Made by a program: the position numbers and the translations under genes
In this document: piece by piece, positions 36,990-45,579 of the stretch
Layout: the number at the start of each line of letters is the position of its first letter
How positions within the stretch are numbered: the stretch's first letter is position 1
Notes under the pieces: model-generated
Databases searched by the model: none
Seen by the model: the letters and a program-made list of their open reading frames with translations, nothing else
What the model was told of the DNA's origin: nothing
DNA from: Henriciella litoralis
GTDB taxonomy: Bacteria > Pseudomonadota > Alphaproteobacteria > Caulobacterales > Hyphomonadaceae
Direction of reading: 5' to 3'
NCBI RefSeq assembly: GCF_002088935.1
Contig: NZ_NCSS01000005.1
Span: forward strand, 1-62,251
DNA length: 62,251 bases

Positions 36990-38339
36990 ATGTCCAGAAC
37001 CATTTTGCGTTCGACCACCATACTGTCATGCGCCGCATCGCTGGCGATTTTTGTTGCGGCGTGCGCCGCAGCGCCAACGGCAACCGATAGTGCGGGGGTG
37101 TCCGAAAGCTGGCCGCCCCTCGCCACTGAGGATGCCGCTGACTTCGATGCGGCTGGACTGGAAGAACTTGCTTCAGCCATGCAGGGCTTTGTTGATGCCG
37201 GTCAGGTCATCGGCATGCAGACGCTTCTGGTGAAAGACGGCGAGGTTGCCCAGTACGGCGAGTATGGCGTGCGCGACGTAGAGACCGCGACGCCCGTCCA
37301 GCCCGGCACCATCTATCGCATCTACTCGATGTCGAAGCCGATCACCGGCGTCGCGCTGATGCAACTCTATGAGCAGGGCAAATTCTCTCTGGATGACCCG
37401 ATCACCAAGTTCATTCCGGAATTCGAAAACCTGAAGGTTCTGGACGGCGAGAATGAAGATGGCACGCCAATCCTGGTCGATCTGGAGCGTCCGGCCACGA
37501 TGCGCGAGCTGATGAGCCATACGGCCGGGTTCGCCTATGGGCTTGGCGGCACCGACTATGCGAACAACCAGTTCCGAGATCAGGAAGTTCTGCGGGCTCC
37601 GGACTTCGACACGTTTATCGACAAGGTTGCCGGCATCCCTCTGCTCTATCAGCCTGGCGAGAAGTGGTATTATTCAGCCGCCGTCGATATTCAGGGTTAT
37701 CTCGTCGAGAAACTGTCCGGAATGCCATTTGGCGAGTATCTCGACGCGAATGTTCTGACGCCGCTCAACATGGACGATACCGGCTTCTTCGTGCCGGAAG
37801 CTGACTATGACCGGCTTGCCGATGTGACGACCTATTATGAGGAAGCTGGCAAGTTCGTGCCGTTCTACACTGAGAACGTCCAGTTCAAGGAAAGCACCGT
37901 GCCGTTTGAGTCCGGTGGCGGCGGTCTCGTGTCCACCATTGATGACTATGCGCGCTTCTCCCAGATGATGCTGAATGGCGGGTCGCTGAGTGGCCAGCAG
38001 ATTTTGAAACCGGAAACGGTTGCCCTGATGACGCAGAATCAGTTGCCAGACGACGTTGTTGGTATCGGTTTCGATGGCACCAATGCCAATCTGCAGGCGG
38101 GCGAGCCTCACAAATTCGGTCTCGACTTCGGGATCATTACCGATCCGGCGGCGATGAAAAGCCCTGCCGGTACGGGCACTTATTATTGGGGCGGCGCGGC
38201 CGGCACGTGGTTCTGGATCGACCCTGAGAACGACCTCTTCTTCATCGGCATGATCCAGCGTTTCGGCCAGTTGCCGGATGAACCAGCAGATTTCCGGACA
38301 GATTCGATGCGCCTCATCTACGAAGCGCTTGAAGAATAG
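36990..38339 (+). CDS. Class C beta-lactamase-like serine hydrolase, lipoprotein
   Basis: 449-aa penicillin-binding-protein-like serine hydrolase (PF00144 type). The signal ends in a lipobox (FVAAC, Cys near residue 25). Motifs: SMSK (SxxK) in RIYSMSKPITG near residue 110, YSA in WYYSAAVDIQG near 230, and a WGG-A segment (YYWGGAAGT) near 395 in place of KTG. Related proteins are esterases or D-amino peptidases as often as beta-lactamases. The start is the ATG at 36990 after GGGGAGTCC. The upstream frame contains a partial duplicate. Confidence 0.9.
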   Translation: MSRTILRSTTILSCAASLAIFVAACAAAPTATDSAGVSESWPPLATEDAADFDAAGLEELASAMQGFVDAGQVIGMQTLLVKDGEVAQYGEYGVRDVETATPVQPGTIYRIYSMSKPITGVALMQLYEQGKFSLDDPITKFIPEFENLKVLDGENEDGTPILVDLERPATMRELMSHTAGFAYGLGGTDYANNQFRDQEVLRAPDFDTFIDKVAGIPLLYQPGEKWYYSAAVDIQGYLVEKLSGMPFGEYLDANVLTPLNMDDTGFFVPEADYDRLADVTTYYEEAGKFVPFYTENVQFKESTVPFESGGGGLVSTIDDYARFSQMMLNGGSLSGQQILKPETVALMTQNQLPDDVVGIGFDGTNANLQAGEPHKFGLDFGIITDPAAMKSPAGTGTYYWGGAAGTWFWIDPENDLFFIGMIQRFGQLPDEPADFRTDSMRLIYEALEE

Positions 38340-38363
38340 GCCGGTGTGATCCAGTTTGCGGCG

Positions 38364-39137
38364 ATGACAAAAAAAACCGTCACCGCCGCAATTTGCCTGA
38401 TCGGCGACGAGCTCCTGTCCGGGCGCACGCGCGATATCAATACCCAGCAGATTGCGCGCTTCCTCGCGCCGCTTGGCATACCTGTTCGTGAGGTCCGCAC
38501 CGTGCCTGATGAGCAGGATGAGATCGTCGCGGCCGTGAATGCCCTGCGGGCGCGTTACACCTATGTCTTCACGACCGGCGGCATAGGCCCCACCCATGAT
38601 GACATTACGGCAGATGCGATCGCGGCAGCCTTTGGCGTCAGCATCGGCCACGACCCGGAGGTTTTCGCAGACCTTCAGGCCCGTTATGACGAGATGGGGA
38701 CCGAATTTACCGAAGCGCGCCAGCGTATGGCCCGTCTGCCGCATGGTGCGAGCCCGATTGCCAACCCGGTCTCCGGCGCGCCGGGCTTTCAGACCGGCAA
38801 TGTCTTCACGTTGGCTGGTGTGCCGTCCATCGTTCTCGGCATGCTGCAGGATATCGGACACCGGCTTGAGCACGGCGTCGTCATTCATTCGGTGACCATA
38901 CGCGCGCCGGGCCTCAGGGAAGGGGATGTCGCAGAGAAACTCTCGCAAATTGCGAACGACGCTGACGGCATCAATGTGGGCTCTTATCCGTGGTTCAGAT
39001 CGCTTGGCGATAATGGTGTGTCGCTGGTTGCACGCGGCGCGGATCAGGATGCCCTTGAGAAGATGAAGTGGCAGCTCATCGAGCTCGCCAAGGCGGCGGG
39101 CTCTGCGCCTGAGCTCGTCGACGGAGAGGGCGATTGA
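38364..39137 (+). CDS. CinA-like molybdopterin-binding-domain protein
   Basis: 257-aa protein with the MoaB/Mog-type domain of CinA: LIGDELLSGRTRDINTQ (residues 12-28), the VFTTGGIGPTHDDITADAIA loop (about 68-87), then the CinA-type middle region. The C-terminal nicotinamide-nucleotide amidase domain of full-length CinA is missing, as is usual for this alphaproteobacterial short form. A GTG at 38346 could add six residues. It follows the serine hydrolase gene closely and overlaps the next gene. Confidence 0.88.
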   Translation: MTKKTVTAAICLIGDELLSGRTRDINTQQIARFLAPLGIPVREVRTVPDEQDEIVAAVNALRARYTYVFTTGGIGPTHDDITADAIAAAFGVSIGHDPEVFADLQARYDEMGTEFTEARQRMARLPHGASPIANPVSGAPGFQTGNVFTLAGVPSIVLGMLQDIGHRLEHGVVIHSVTIRAPGLREGDVAEKLSQIANDADGINVGSYPWFRSLGDNGVSLVARGADQDALEKMKWQLIELAKAAGSAPELVDGEGD

Positions 39138-39625
39138 CCCGAATGATGACATTCCTGTCGAGAACGCCGGTCATCCTCGGCTTGCTCGTCGCGGCTGTCG
39201 TTATCCTGCTCAGCTTTTCGCCGCTGCGCCAATCGCTCGATGGACCGCTGCTAGACCAGATCTTTTCAGGAGATGCGGCCAAGGCTCGGCTCGCTGAATT
39301 CTCTGCCGAACAGAGACGCGCCCATTTCTGGGTGACGGTGATCAACGACACGCTGTTCCCGCTCGCCTATGGCGGCCTGCTGATGGGGCTGGCGGTGAGA
39401 TTTGGAGGGCGCTACGGCAAACTAGCTGCAATCCCGGCCTTGCTGACCATTGTGTTCGATCTGGCGGAAAACACCGTCCAGGCGCTCGCTCTTTCTGGCA
39501 CGATCAACCTGCTGGGCCTGAAGAGTTTTCTGACGCCCGCGAAAATGGGCTTCCTGCTGATCGCGTTTCTTGTGGCCCTCGTATTTTTGATCGCGGCAGG
39601 CTTCCGGCGCATCCGGCAAAGCTGA
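39134..39625 (+). CDS. Four-helix membrane protein
   Basis: 163-aa protein with hydrophobic segments near residues 10-27, 72-90, 96-120 and 138-158. The TTG at 39134 overlaps the stop of the CinA-like gene and has GGAG seven bases upstream; an ATG at 39143 is an alternative. No family recognised; coupling to the CinA-like gene suggests joint expression. Confidence 0.72.
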   Translation: MTRMMTFLSRTPVILGLLVAAVVILLSFSPLRQSLDGPLLDQIFSGDAAKARLAEFSAEQRRAHFWVTVINDTLFPLAYGGLLMGLAVRFGGRYGKLAAIPALLTIVFDLAENTVQALALSGTINLLGLKSFLTPAKMGFLLIAFLVALVFLIAAGFRRIRQS

Positions 39626-39731
39626 CAGGAAAATATCTCAAATTGACATGAAAATTCTGGTGTCGCCTCTGGACAGGCCTGCCGGTTTTCTTTCAATTTG
39701 CCCGAATTGTTTCTGGTTGGGGAAAATTCAA

Positions 39732-40169
39732 ATGATACGATCGATTTTGGTTCTTGGCGTCTCTGCATTGGCATTGAGCGCTTGCGGGAGCGGCGGTGGT
39801 GGTGGCGGTGGCAATAGCGACGTCAAAAAGGCTTGCGCATCGATCATGTCTGATCCGGAGCCGGCAGGGGAGCTCGCGGAGAATGATGTGAGTGTCGACG
39901 GGTTCTGTGACTGCCTCACCGGCCAGTTGGCTGAAATGCCGGATGCAGACGCCGAACGTATGAGAACGACCATGATCGCGGTCGCGCCTGGTTTTGAAGA
40001 AGGTCGCTCAGGCCAGGAAATCTATAGCGAATTGAGGGAAAAGGGCCAGGCTGACGATGCCACACCGGCCGATGTTGAAGCCTACGAAAATATGGATGAT
40101 CTCGGCGAGTTTCTTGAAGACGTGATCGACGGCATGGCGAGCAATGGCGGGGCGTGCCCGGCCGCCTGA
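39732..40169 (+). CDS. Small lipoprotein with poly-Gly linker
   Basis: 145-aa predicted lipoprotein: signal residues 1-16, lipobox ALSAC near residue 17, then seven consecutive Gly. The mature part contains three further Cys residues (KKACASI, GFCDCL, plus GGACPA at the end) and is acidic. I chose the ATG at 39732 after GGGGAA; the open frame starts 84 bases earlier. Function unknown. Confidence 0.75.
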   Translation: MIRSILVLGVSALALSACGSGGGGGGGNSDVKKACASIMSDPEPAGELAENDVSVDGFCDCLTGQLAEMPDADAERMRTTMIAVAPGFEEGRSGQEIYSELREKGQADDATPADVEAYENMDDLGEFLEDVIDGMASNGGACPAA

Positions 40170-40174
40170 GGCGT

Positions 40175-41842
40175 CTAGCCCGCCACCTCTGACAGCGCCT
40201 TGTGAATGTCGCTGACAACGACAGAGCCTTCGCCGACGCTGGACGCGACCCGCTTAACTGAGCCAATGCGGACATCGCCCACGGCATAGATGCGTGGCCA
40301 ACTCGTTTCATAGCGGGTCGGCATGCGCTCTAGCGCCCAGCCAGCGCGAACGAGATCAATATTGGCGAGATCCGTCCCGGTTTTGACGAAACCTTTCTCG
40401 TCGCAGGTCATGTTCTGCGGCAACCAGTCGGTATGGGGCTGCGCGCCGATGAACAGGAACACAAACGGTGTATCGACCTCTGTCGTCTCGCCCGTTTGCC
40501 GGTTGAGGAAGGTTGCGCTGACGAGCCGGTCATTGTCCGGCGCCGCGTCTTCCAGACCATGAAGATCGCTTATCTCCGTTGAAGGATGCAGGAAGATGTT
40601 CGGCGTCTCTTCCAGCCGTCTCACAAGGTACTCTGACATTGTCTCGCGAATGTCCGGGCGGCGGTAGAGCAGGTGGACCGCCTTGGCGGTCTGGCTGAGA
40701 AACACCGCGCCCTGGCCAGCCGAATTGCCCGCGCCGACAAGCGCAACAGACTGGCCGCCGCAGAGCTGGGCTTCCATTGGCGTTGCGCCGTAATAGATGC
40801 CGCGCCCCTCAAACCGTTCGACGTTCGGGATGGGCAGGCGGCGATATTGCGCCCCGGTCGCGATGACGATCGCGCGGCTGGCAAGTTTGCGGCCATCTTT
40901 CAGGCTGATGCAGTAATCGTCTCCCAGTTTCTCGAGCTTTACGGCCTGAGCGGGTGAGGCGATCCGCACGCCGAATTTCTGCGCCTGAATCGCGGCGCGG
41001 GCCGCGAGTTCACGGCCTGAGACACCCATTGGGAAGCCAAGATAGTTTTCGATCTTGGAGGAGGTGCCGGCCTGTCCGCCAGGGCCGTCCGTGTCTAACG
41101 TTACAACGCTGAGGCCTTCCGAGGCCGCGTAGACCGAGGCGGCAAGGCCTGCTGGGCCAGCGCCGACGACAACGAGATCGACGCAACTTTCATCGGGCAC
41201 AAGATCAAGACCGAAGGCCTCCGAGAGTTCGGCGATGTCAGGCCGGCTCATGATGCGCGAGCGCCCACGTATGACGACGGGCAGGGCGTCTGCCTCAATC
41301 TCGCGCGCTTGCATGATCCGCTTGGCCAGTGGGTCTGTCGCCGGATCGAGCCACCGATGCGCGATCATATGCTTGGAGAGGAGGTCACGCGCTGCAAAGA
41401 CATCCCGGTCATGCGCATCGCCGATCACGATGACAGCGCCATGTTCAGCATCCTGCGCAAAGGCCCGGCGTGCGGTCAGGGTGCGCACAAACACATCAGA
41501 AAGCGATGAGTTTTCAACGAGAAGCCGCTGAAAGTTGGGGTGCGTAATGTGAAGAATTTCACCGGCCGCGCCCATGGCTGTGCGTGAAAGCGACGCTTGC
41601 CCGGTCAACACGCTGATATCGCCGGCAAATTGCCCGCGTTCCATCCAGCCCACCCGCTTCTCGCCGTCCGGTGTCTCGATAAAGATATCCGTATGCCCGG
41701 ACAGGGTGATCAGACAGTCGACCTGGCTGTCGCCTTCTTCGATCAGAGGGGCACCCGCGTCATGATGCCGGACCTCTCCAAACGCCTTCAGCTTCTCCAG
41801 GTCTTCGTCATTGAAGGTGTAGTTCACATTGGCTGGGGACAT
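40175..41842 (-). CDS. Cyclic-nucleotide-domain / thioredoxin reductase-like fusion
   Basis: 555-aa protein in three parts. Residues 1-115 are a cyclic-nucleotide-binding-type domain (GWMERGQFAGDISVLTG). Residues about 135-205 look like a thioredoxin/glutaredoxin fold without a CxxC. Residues about 215-550 are a thioredoxin reductase-type FAD/NAD(P)H module with GAGPAGLAASVYAASEGL, GAGNSAGQGAVFLS and the C-terminal YAVGDVRIGSVKRVASSVGEG. The redox CxxC of true thioredoxin reductase is absent: the segment reads YYGATPMEAQLCGG, leaving one Cys. The ATG at 41842 is preferred over a TTG nine bases earlier. Probably a regulated flavin oxidoreductase of unknown substrate. Confidence 0.9.
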   Translation of the reverse strand: MSPANVNYTFNDEDLEKLKAFGEVRHHDAGAPLIEEGDSQVDCLITLSGHTDIFIETPDGEKRVGWMERGQFAGDISVLTGQASLSRTAMGAAGEILHITHPNFQRLLVENSSLSDVFVRTLTARRAFAQDAEHGAVIVIGDAHDRDVFAARDLLSKHMIAHRWLDPATDPLAKRIMQAREIEADALPVVIRGRSRIMSRPDIAELSEAFGLDLVPDESCVDLVVVGAGPAGLAASVYAASEGLSVVTLDTDGPGGQAGTSSKIENYLGFPMGVSGRELAARAAIQAQKFGVRIASPAQAVKLEKLGDDYCISLKDGRKLASRAIVIATGAQYRRLPIPNVERFEGRGIYYGATPMEAQLCGGQSVALVGAGNSAGQGAVFLSQTAKAVHLLYRRPDIRETMSEYLVRRLEETPNIFLHPSTEISDLHGLEDAAPDNDRLVSATFLNRQTGETTEVDTPFVFLFIGAQPHTDWLPQNMTCDEKGFVKTGTDLANIDLVRAGWALERMPTRYETSWPRIYAVGDVRIGSVKRVASSVGEGSVVVSDIHKALSEVAG

Positions 41843-41928
41843 GTTGCTCAATCCGCCCTTGGTGTTTGGCTGCAGGGCAGGCTAAGACCCATCCGAAGCG
41901 AAATATGGCACCGGAGTGGAGGAATACC

Positions 41929-42705
41929 ATGTCAGAAGAGATCGTAATCGTAGAAAAAGATGGCCCGATCGCCATCGTCACACTGAACCGTCCGGATGCG
42001 CTTAACGCGCTCAGCCGCGCGCTTCGTTCGCAGATCGTGAAGACGTTTGCCGAGCTTGCAGAAGACGAGACGGTCCGGGCTGTTGTCCTGACGGGGGCGG
42101 GCCGCGCCTTCACCGCGGGCGTCGACCTGAAGGAAGCCGGTGAGTCCGGCTTTGCGCTTGGCGTTGATGGCGGCGATATCGACATCTCAAAGGCGCTCGC
42201 AGCCTATCCGTGGCCGATCGTCGGTGCGATCAACGGTTTTGCGATCACGGGCGGTTTTGAGTTGGCGCTGATGTGCGATGTGCTGCTGGCCTCCGAGAAC
42301 GCCAAATTCGCCGACACCCATGCGCGTGTCGGGATCGTGCCGGGTTGGGGGCTCAGCCAGAAGCTGTCACGCATGATTGGCACGAGCCGCGCCAAGGAAT
42401 TGTCGTTCACGGGCAACTTCCTTGATGCTGAAACAGCAGAGCGCTGGGGGCTGGTAAACCGGGTCTACAAGGCTGACGAGTTGCTGCCGGCGGCCATCAA
42501 GATGGCGCACGAAATGGCGAGCTGCGACCCGGTCCTGCTGCGCAAGTACAAGGCGCTGATCGATGACGGCTTCGCCCTGCCTTTCGGCGACGCCATGAAG
42601 CTTGAAGTCAAGCGCTCTGCCGAGCACGCCGCCAGCGTGACCGCCGAGGGTGTCGAGGAGGCCAGAAAAGCCGTCACTGCGCGTGGACGTGGCCAGAACG
42701 GATGA
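41929..42705 (+). CDS. Enoyl-CoA hydratase/isomerase family protein
   Basis: 258-aa crotonase-fold protein. The oxyanion-hole segments are GAGRAFTAGVDLKEAG and NGFAITGGFELALMCDVLLAS, which also holds the first catalytic Glu. The position of the second catalytic Glu is His in FADTHARVGIVPGWG, so hydratase activity is uncertain and another crotonase reaction is possible. A GGAGTGGAGG site precedes the ATG at 41929. It is divergent from the reductase fusion. Confidence 0.9.
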   Translation: MSEEIVIVEKDGPIAIVTLNRPDALNALSRALRSQIVKTFAELAEDETVRAVVLTGAGRAFTAGVDLKEAGESGFALGVDGGDIDISKALAAYPWPIVGAINGFAITGGFELALMCDVLLASENAKFADTHARVGIVPGWGLSQKLSRMIGTSRAKELSFTGNFLDAETAERWGLVNRVYKADELLPAAIKMAHEMASCDPVLLRKYKALIDDGFALPFGDAMKLEVKRSAEHAASVTAEGVEEARKAVTARGRGQNG

Positions 42706-42709
42706 ACTG

Positions 42710-42734
42710 GCAACAAATAAGGTGTCAGCGCGTT
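42710..42734 (+). promoter_or_regulatory. EcfG-type promoter, GCAAC variant
   Basis: GCAAC (42710-42714), 16 bases, CGTT (42731-42734). It differs by one base from the GGAAC-N16-CGTT pattern found exactly at five other places in this window, and lies 57 bases before the start of a small secreted protein gene. Read from the sequence; dependence on EcfG is inference. Confidence 0.5.
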
Positions 42735-42791
42735 AATGGATCAGATTGGCAGCGCCAAGGCTGTAATGATGACCACACGATGGAGATTGCA

Positions 42792-43127
42792 ATGACTTTG
42801 AAGTTTACGACAATCGGACTTGCTGCCATTGCGCTCTCTGGCGCGGCGATGGCGCAGATCGCGACCAGCAATGAACGCGGCGCAACTGGCGCCTATGCAG
42901 AGGACATCGACTCCTCGTTTACAGCCGAAACCCGTTTTGGCCCACGCACCGCACTCGATGATCTGCGGGCTGGCGTCGATCGCGAGCGGGAAGCGCGCGA
43001 AAAATTGCGTCAGCGGCAGATGCTGGACTCCAGTTTGAGTGAAGATGAGAACGAAGAGACGGTGGTGATTGCGCCGGAAGCGGACGTTTCCATCGAGAGC
43101 GAAACCGCCGTCGCAGATCCGGAATAG
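42792..43127 (+). CDS. Small secreted acidic protein
   Basis: 111-aa protein with a Sec signal peptide (residues 1-21, AMA-Q). The mature part is hydrophilic, with a central charged helix (DREREAREKLRQRQ) and an acidic C-terminus. GGAG lies seven bases before the ATG at 42792. No family recognised. The preceding EcfG-like site suggests stress control. Confidence 0.68.
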   Translation: MTLKFTTIGLAAIALSGAAMAQIATSNERGATGAYAEDIDSSFTAETRFGPRTALDDLRAGVDREREAREKLRQRQMLDSSLSEDENEETVVIAPEADVSIESETAVADPE

Positions 43128-43144
43128 ATCGAAGACTAATCGTG

Positions 43145-43176
43145 TGATCCGGCGCCTGGAAAAGGTGGCCGGATCA
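43145..43176 (+). terminator. Hairpin after the small secreted protein gene
   Basis: TGATCCGGC (43145-43153) pairs perfectly with GCCGGATCA (43168-43176) in the 78-bp gap. Only a short AT-rich stretch (TATT) follows, so it is a weak or partial terminator candidate. Confidence 0.5.
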
Positions 43177-43205
43177 TATTCTGTCCCGCCAGACCGGAGT
43201 TCCTG

Positions 43206-43742
43206 ATGTCCATTCGCTACCTGTCAGTCGCTGCAGTGATAGCTGTCTCTGCGGTCGGGGCTGCGCAAGGGCAATCGAACTCAACCTATGTCGCCAATGA
43301 TCCGTACTCCAGCGACTATGAAGTTGGCAGCTGGAGCGCGTCGGATCGTGAGCGCCAGCCTGACTATCTGCAACAGCAATACATGGCGTCTGACGAATTG
43401 CTGGGCGGGCCCGTGGCCCAGCCTGGAGAGCGCGATTACAGGTTTGGAAGTCAGGGCGGATTGGCAAATGTATCTGCGTCCACCGACGCGATCAAAATTG
43501 TCGAGACTGATGCACTTGCTCAGCGAAACAGGGCCGTCGTTGATGAGCCAAAAACATTGACGGCTGGCATGCCGGTTAGAACGCCGGACGGCGACCTGAT
43601 TGGCTCAGTCGCTATCGTGCACCACACTGATGATGGCGAAGTCAGAAGCGCGTGGGTGCGAAGTGCGCAATCGACGTCAAACCTCATCGAAATCCCATTG
43701 CAAAATCTCGAATTTGAAGCCGGTTACGCCATCGCTGGCTAA
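43206..43742 (+). CDS. Secreted PRC-barrel-like protein
   Basis: 178-aa protein with a signal peptide (residues 1-22). The C-terminal 60 residues, beginning GMPVRTPDGDLIGSVAIV, resemble a PRC-barrel strand pattern; the N-terminal half is low-complexity and polar. Function unknown. A CGGAGTTCCTG sequence precedes the ATG. No Cys in the mature protein. Confidence 0.68.
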   Translation: MSIRYLSVAAVIAVSAVGAAQGQSNSTYVANDPYSSDYEVGSWSASDRERQPDYLQQQYMASDELLGGPVAQPGERDYRFGSQGGLANVSASTDAIKIVETDALAQRNRAVVDEPKTLTAGMPVRTPDGDLIGSVAIVHHTDDGEVRSAWVRSAQSTSNLIEIPLQNLEFEAGYAIAG

Positions 43743-43829
43743 GCGTGCAGAAAACTTCATTATAGTGCGCTCTTGTCATGGCGCCTCTTATTGGCTGTAA
43801 CCCCTTCCAAACCCCGGAAGGAATTTTCT

Positions 43830-45041
43830 ATGAGATACGTCGTTATCTGCTCACCGCTTCGCCTGCCTGTTGGTGGATTTGGCGGCAGCTTCAAAACTGT
43901 TCAGGCGCATGACCTTGCATCGCACATCGTCAAGGAATTGATGTCTCGCACCGGCGTGCCTGCTGAGGCAGTGGAAGATTGCGTCTTCGCGCAGTGTTAT
44001 CCATCGATGGAAGCGCCTGCGCTGGGCCGCGTTGTGGCACTGGATGCGGGCCTCACGACTGGGACAGGTGGTATCCAGATTGACCGGCGGTGCGGGTCAG
44101 GCCTCCAGTCAGTGATCTATGCGATCATGCAGATCGCCACAGGCGCCAGCGACGTGATGATCGCAGGCGGCGCGGAAAGCATGTCAAATGCCCCGTTCTT
44201 TTCCACCAAGATGCGCTGGGACATCAAAGGCGATGGCCTGATGCTTCATGATGCTCTGACCCGTGGTCGATACACAGCGGGTGGCAAACATCACCCCGTT
44301 GAAGGCGGTATGATCGAAACCGCTGAAAACCTCCGCCGCGAATATAATATCAGCCGCGAGGCGCAGGATGAGTTCTCTGTCAATTCGCACAAAAAGGCCG
44401 CTGCGGCCCAGGAAAGCGGGAAGTTCGACAAGGAAATCGTCCCGTACACCGTGAAAGGCCGCAAGGCCGATACCGTCGTCTCCAAGGATGAGCATATCCG
44501 TCCGGACTCCAGCATGGAGAAGCTCTCGAAGCTGCGGGCGCTGCGCGGCAAGGTTGATCCTGATGCGACGGTTACGGCGGGTAATGCGTCCGGCCAGAAT
44601 GATGGCGCCGCCGCCTGCATCGTCTGTACGCGCGAGGCAGCGGACAAATACGGCCTGACACCGCTGGCGAGACTCGTGTCCTGGTCTGTTGCTGGTGTCG
44701 GACCGGAAGTCATGGGGATTGGCCCGGTGCCGTCCAGTCAGAAGGCGCTGGATCGTGCAGGCCTGAAAATTTCGGACATCGACGTCATCGAACTCAATGA
44801 GGCCTTTGCCTCTCAGGTTCTGGCCTGCACCACGGCGCTCGGTTTTGAGAAAGAAGACTATGAGCGGCTCAATCCAAATGGATCGGGTATTTCGCTCGGC
44901 CACCCTGTCGGCGCGACGGGTGTCAGGATTCTGACGACGATGCTGTACGAAATGGAACGTCAGGAAGCCAAATACGGCCTCGAAACCATGTGTATCGGCG
45001 GCGGGCAGGGGCTCGCGGCGATTTTCGAGCGCGTCAGCTAG
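43830..45041 (+). CDS. Thiolase (acetyl-CoA acetyltransferase)
   Basis: 403-aa thiolase. The acyl-accepting Cys is in IDRRCGSGLQSVIY (about residue 90), NEAFASQVLA (about 325), the catalytic His in SLGHPVGATG (about 358) and the second Cys in MCIGGGQGLA (about 389). Such enzymes form or cleave acetoacetyl-CoA or longer 3-ketoacyl-CoA; biosynthetic and degradative types are not separable here. The start at 43830 is set by GGAAGGAA. Confidence 0.94.
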   Translation: MRYVVICSPLRLPVGGFGGSFKTVQAHDLASHIVKELMSRTGVPAEAVEDCVFAQCYPSMEAPALGRVVALDAGLTTGTGGIQIDRRCGSGLQSVIYAIMQIATGASDVMIAGGAESMSNAPFFSTKMRWDIKGDGLMLHDALTRGRYTAGGKHHPVEGGMIETAENLRREYNISREAQDEFSVNSHKKAAAAQESGKFDKEIVPYTVKGRKADTVVSKDEHIRPDSSMEKLSKLRALRGKVDPDATVTAGNASGQNDGAAACIVCTREAADKYGLTPLARLVSWSVAGVGPEVMGIGPVPSSQKALDRAGLKISDIDVIELNEAFASQVLACTTALGFEKEDYERLNPNGSGISLGHPVGATGVRILTTMLYEMERQEAKYGLETMCIGGGQGLAAIFERVS

Positions 45042-45054
45042 TTGTTTTGGGCGC

Positions 45055-45083
45055 TTGCAGCTGGTCTGCGAGCGCCCTATTAG
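45055..45083 (+). promoter_or_regulatory. Sigma70-type promoter of tRNA-Leu
   Basis: TTGCAG (45055-45060), 17 bases, TATTAG (45078-45083), placed 29 bases before the tRNA 5' end. This spacing suits a tRNA promoter. Confidence 0.55.
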
Positions 45084-45112
45084 CCGCATCTGTCAATTTC
45101 AGAACGATGTTT

Positions 45113-45199
45113 GCGGGCGTGGCGAAATTGGTAAACGCAAGGGACTTAAAATCCCTCGGCCGTATGGCCTTGCCGGTTCAAGCCCGGCCGCCCGCACCA
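45113..45199 (+). tRNA. tRNA-Leu (UAA)
   Basis: Complete class II tRNA. The acceptor stem GCGGGCG (45113-45119) pairs with CGCCCGC (45189-45195), then A and an encoded CCA. The D-arm carries GG; the anticodon stem is AGGGA/TCCCT around loop CTTAAAA, giving anticodon UAA at 45147-45149. A long variable arm (CGGCCGTATGGCC) and a T-arm with GTTCAAGC complete it. It reads UUA codons, which are rare in a GC-rich genome. Confidence 0.97.
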
Positions 45200-45213
45200 C
45201 GTCACCGTAATTA

Positions 45214-45540
45214 CTAGGAGATGGCAGCGTTCTGCCCGGTCTCATAGGACGCGATCAGGTCGTCGACCTCTGCCTTGCATTCGGGAATATCGCGCAGGGA
45301 TTGCGCCGATAGGATTAGGGCCGAATTCACGTCTCCGGAATCGCTCTGGATTGGCAGTGCAAACTCGCCAGTCTCATAGCCAAAGTCAGATTGTACCGGA
45401 ATGAGCGGGGCGCCCACGCGGCAAGCGTCTGACACCATGTCCTGCTCTGCAGATGTGAGCGAAACATCCTGAGCCATCGCAAAACCGCTCATGGCGAGCG
45501 ACGCTGTGGCGACGGCAAAAAGTTTGACTGTTCTGGTCAT
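45214..45540 (-). CDS. Small secreted protein under an EcfG-type promoter
   Basis: 108-aa protein with a Sec signal peptide (residues 1-23, AMA-Q). The mature part of about 85 residues has two Cys (SDACRVG and PECKAE), which may form a periplasmic disulfide. GGAG lies seven bases before the ATG at 45540. A perfect GGAAC-N16-CGTT promoter lies 40 bases upstream. No family recognised. Confidence 0.75.
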   Translation of the reverse strand: MTRTVKLFAVATASLAMSGFAMAQDVSLTSAEQDMVSDACRVGAPLIPVQSDFGYETGEFALPIQSDSGDVNSALILSAQSLRDIPECKAEVDDLIASYETGQNAAIS

Positions 45541-45579
45541 AAGAGAGCTCCGCATCTTTGAATTCGGATACTCTTTAAA

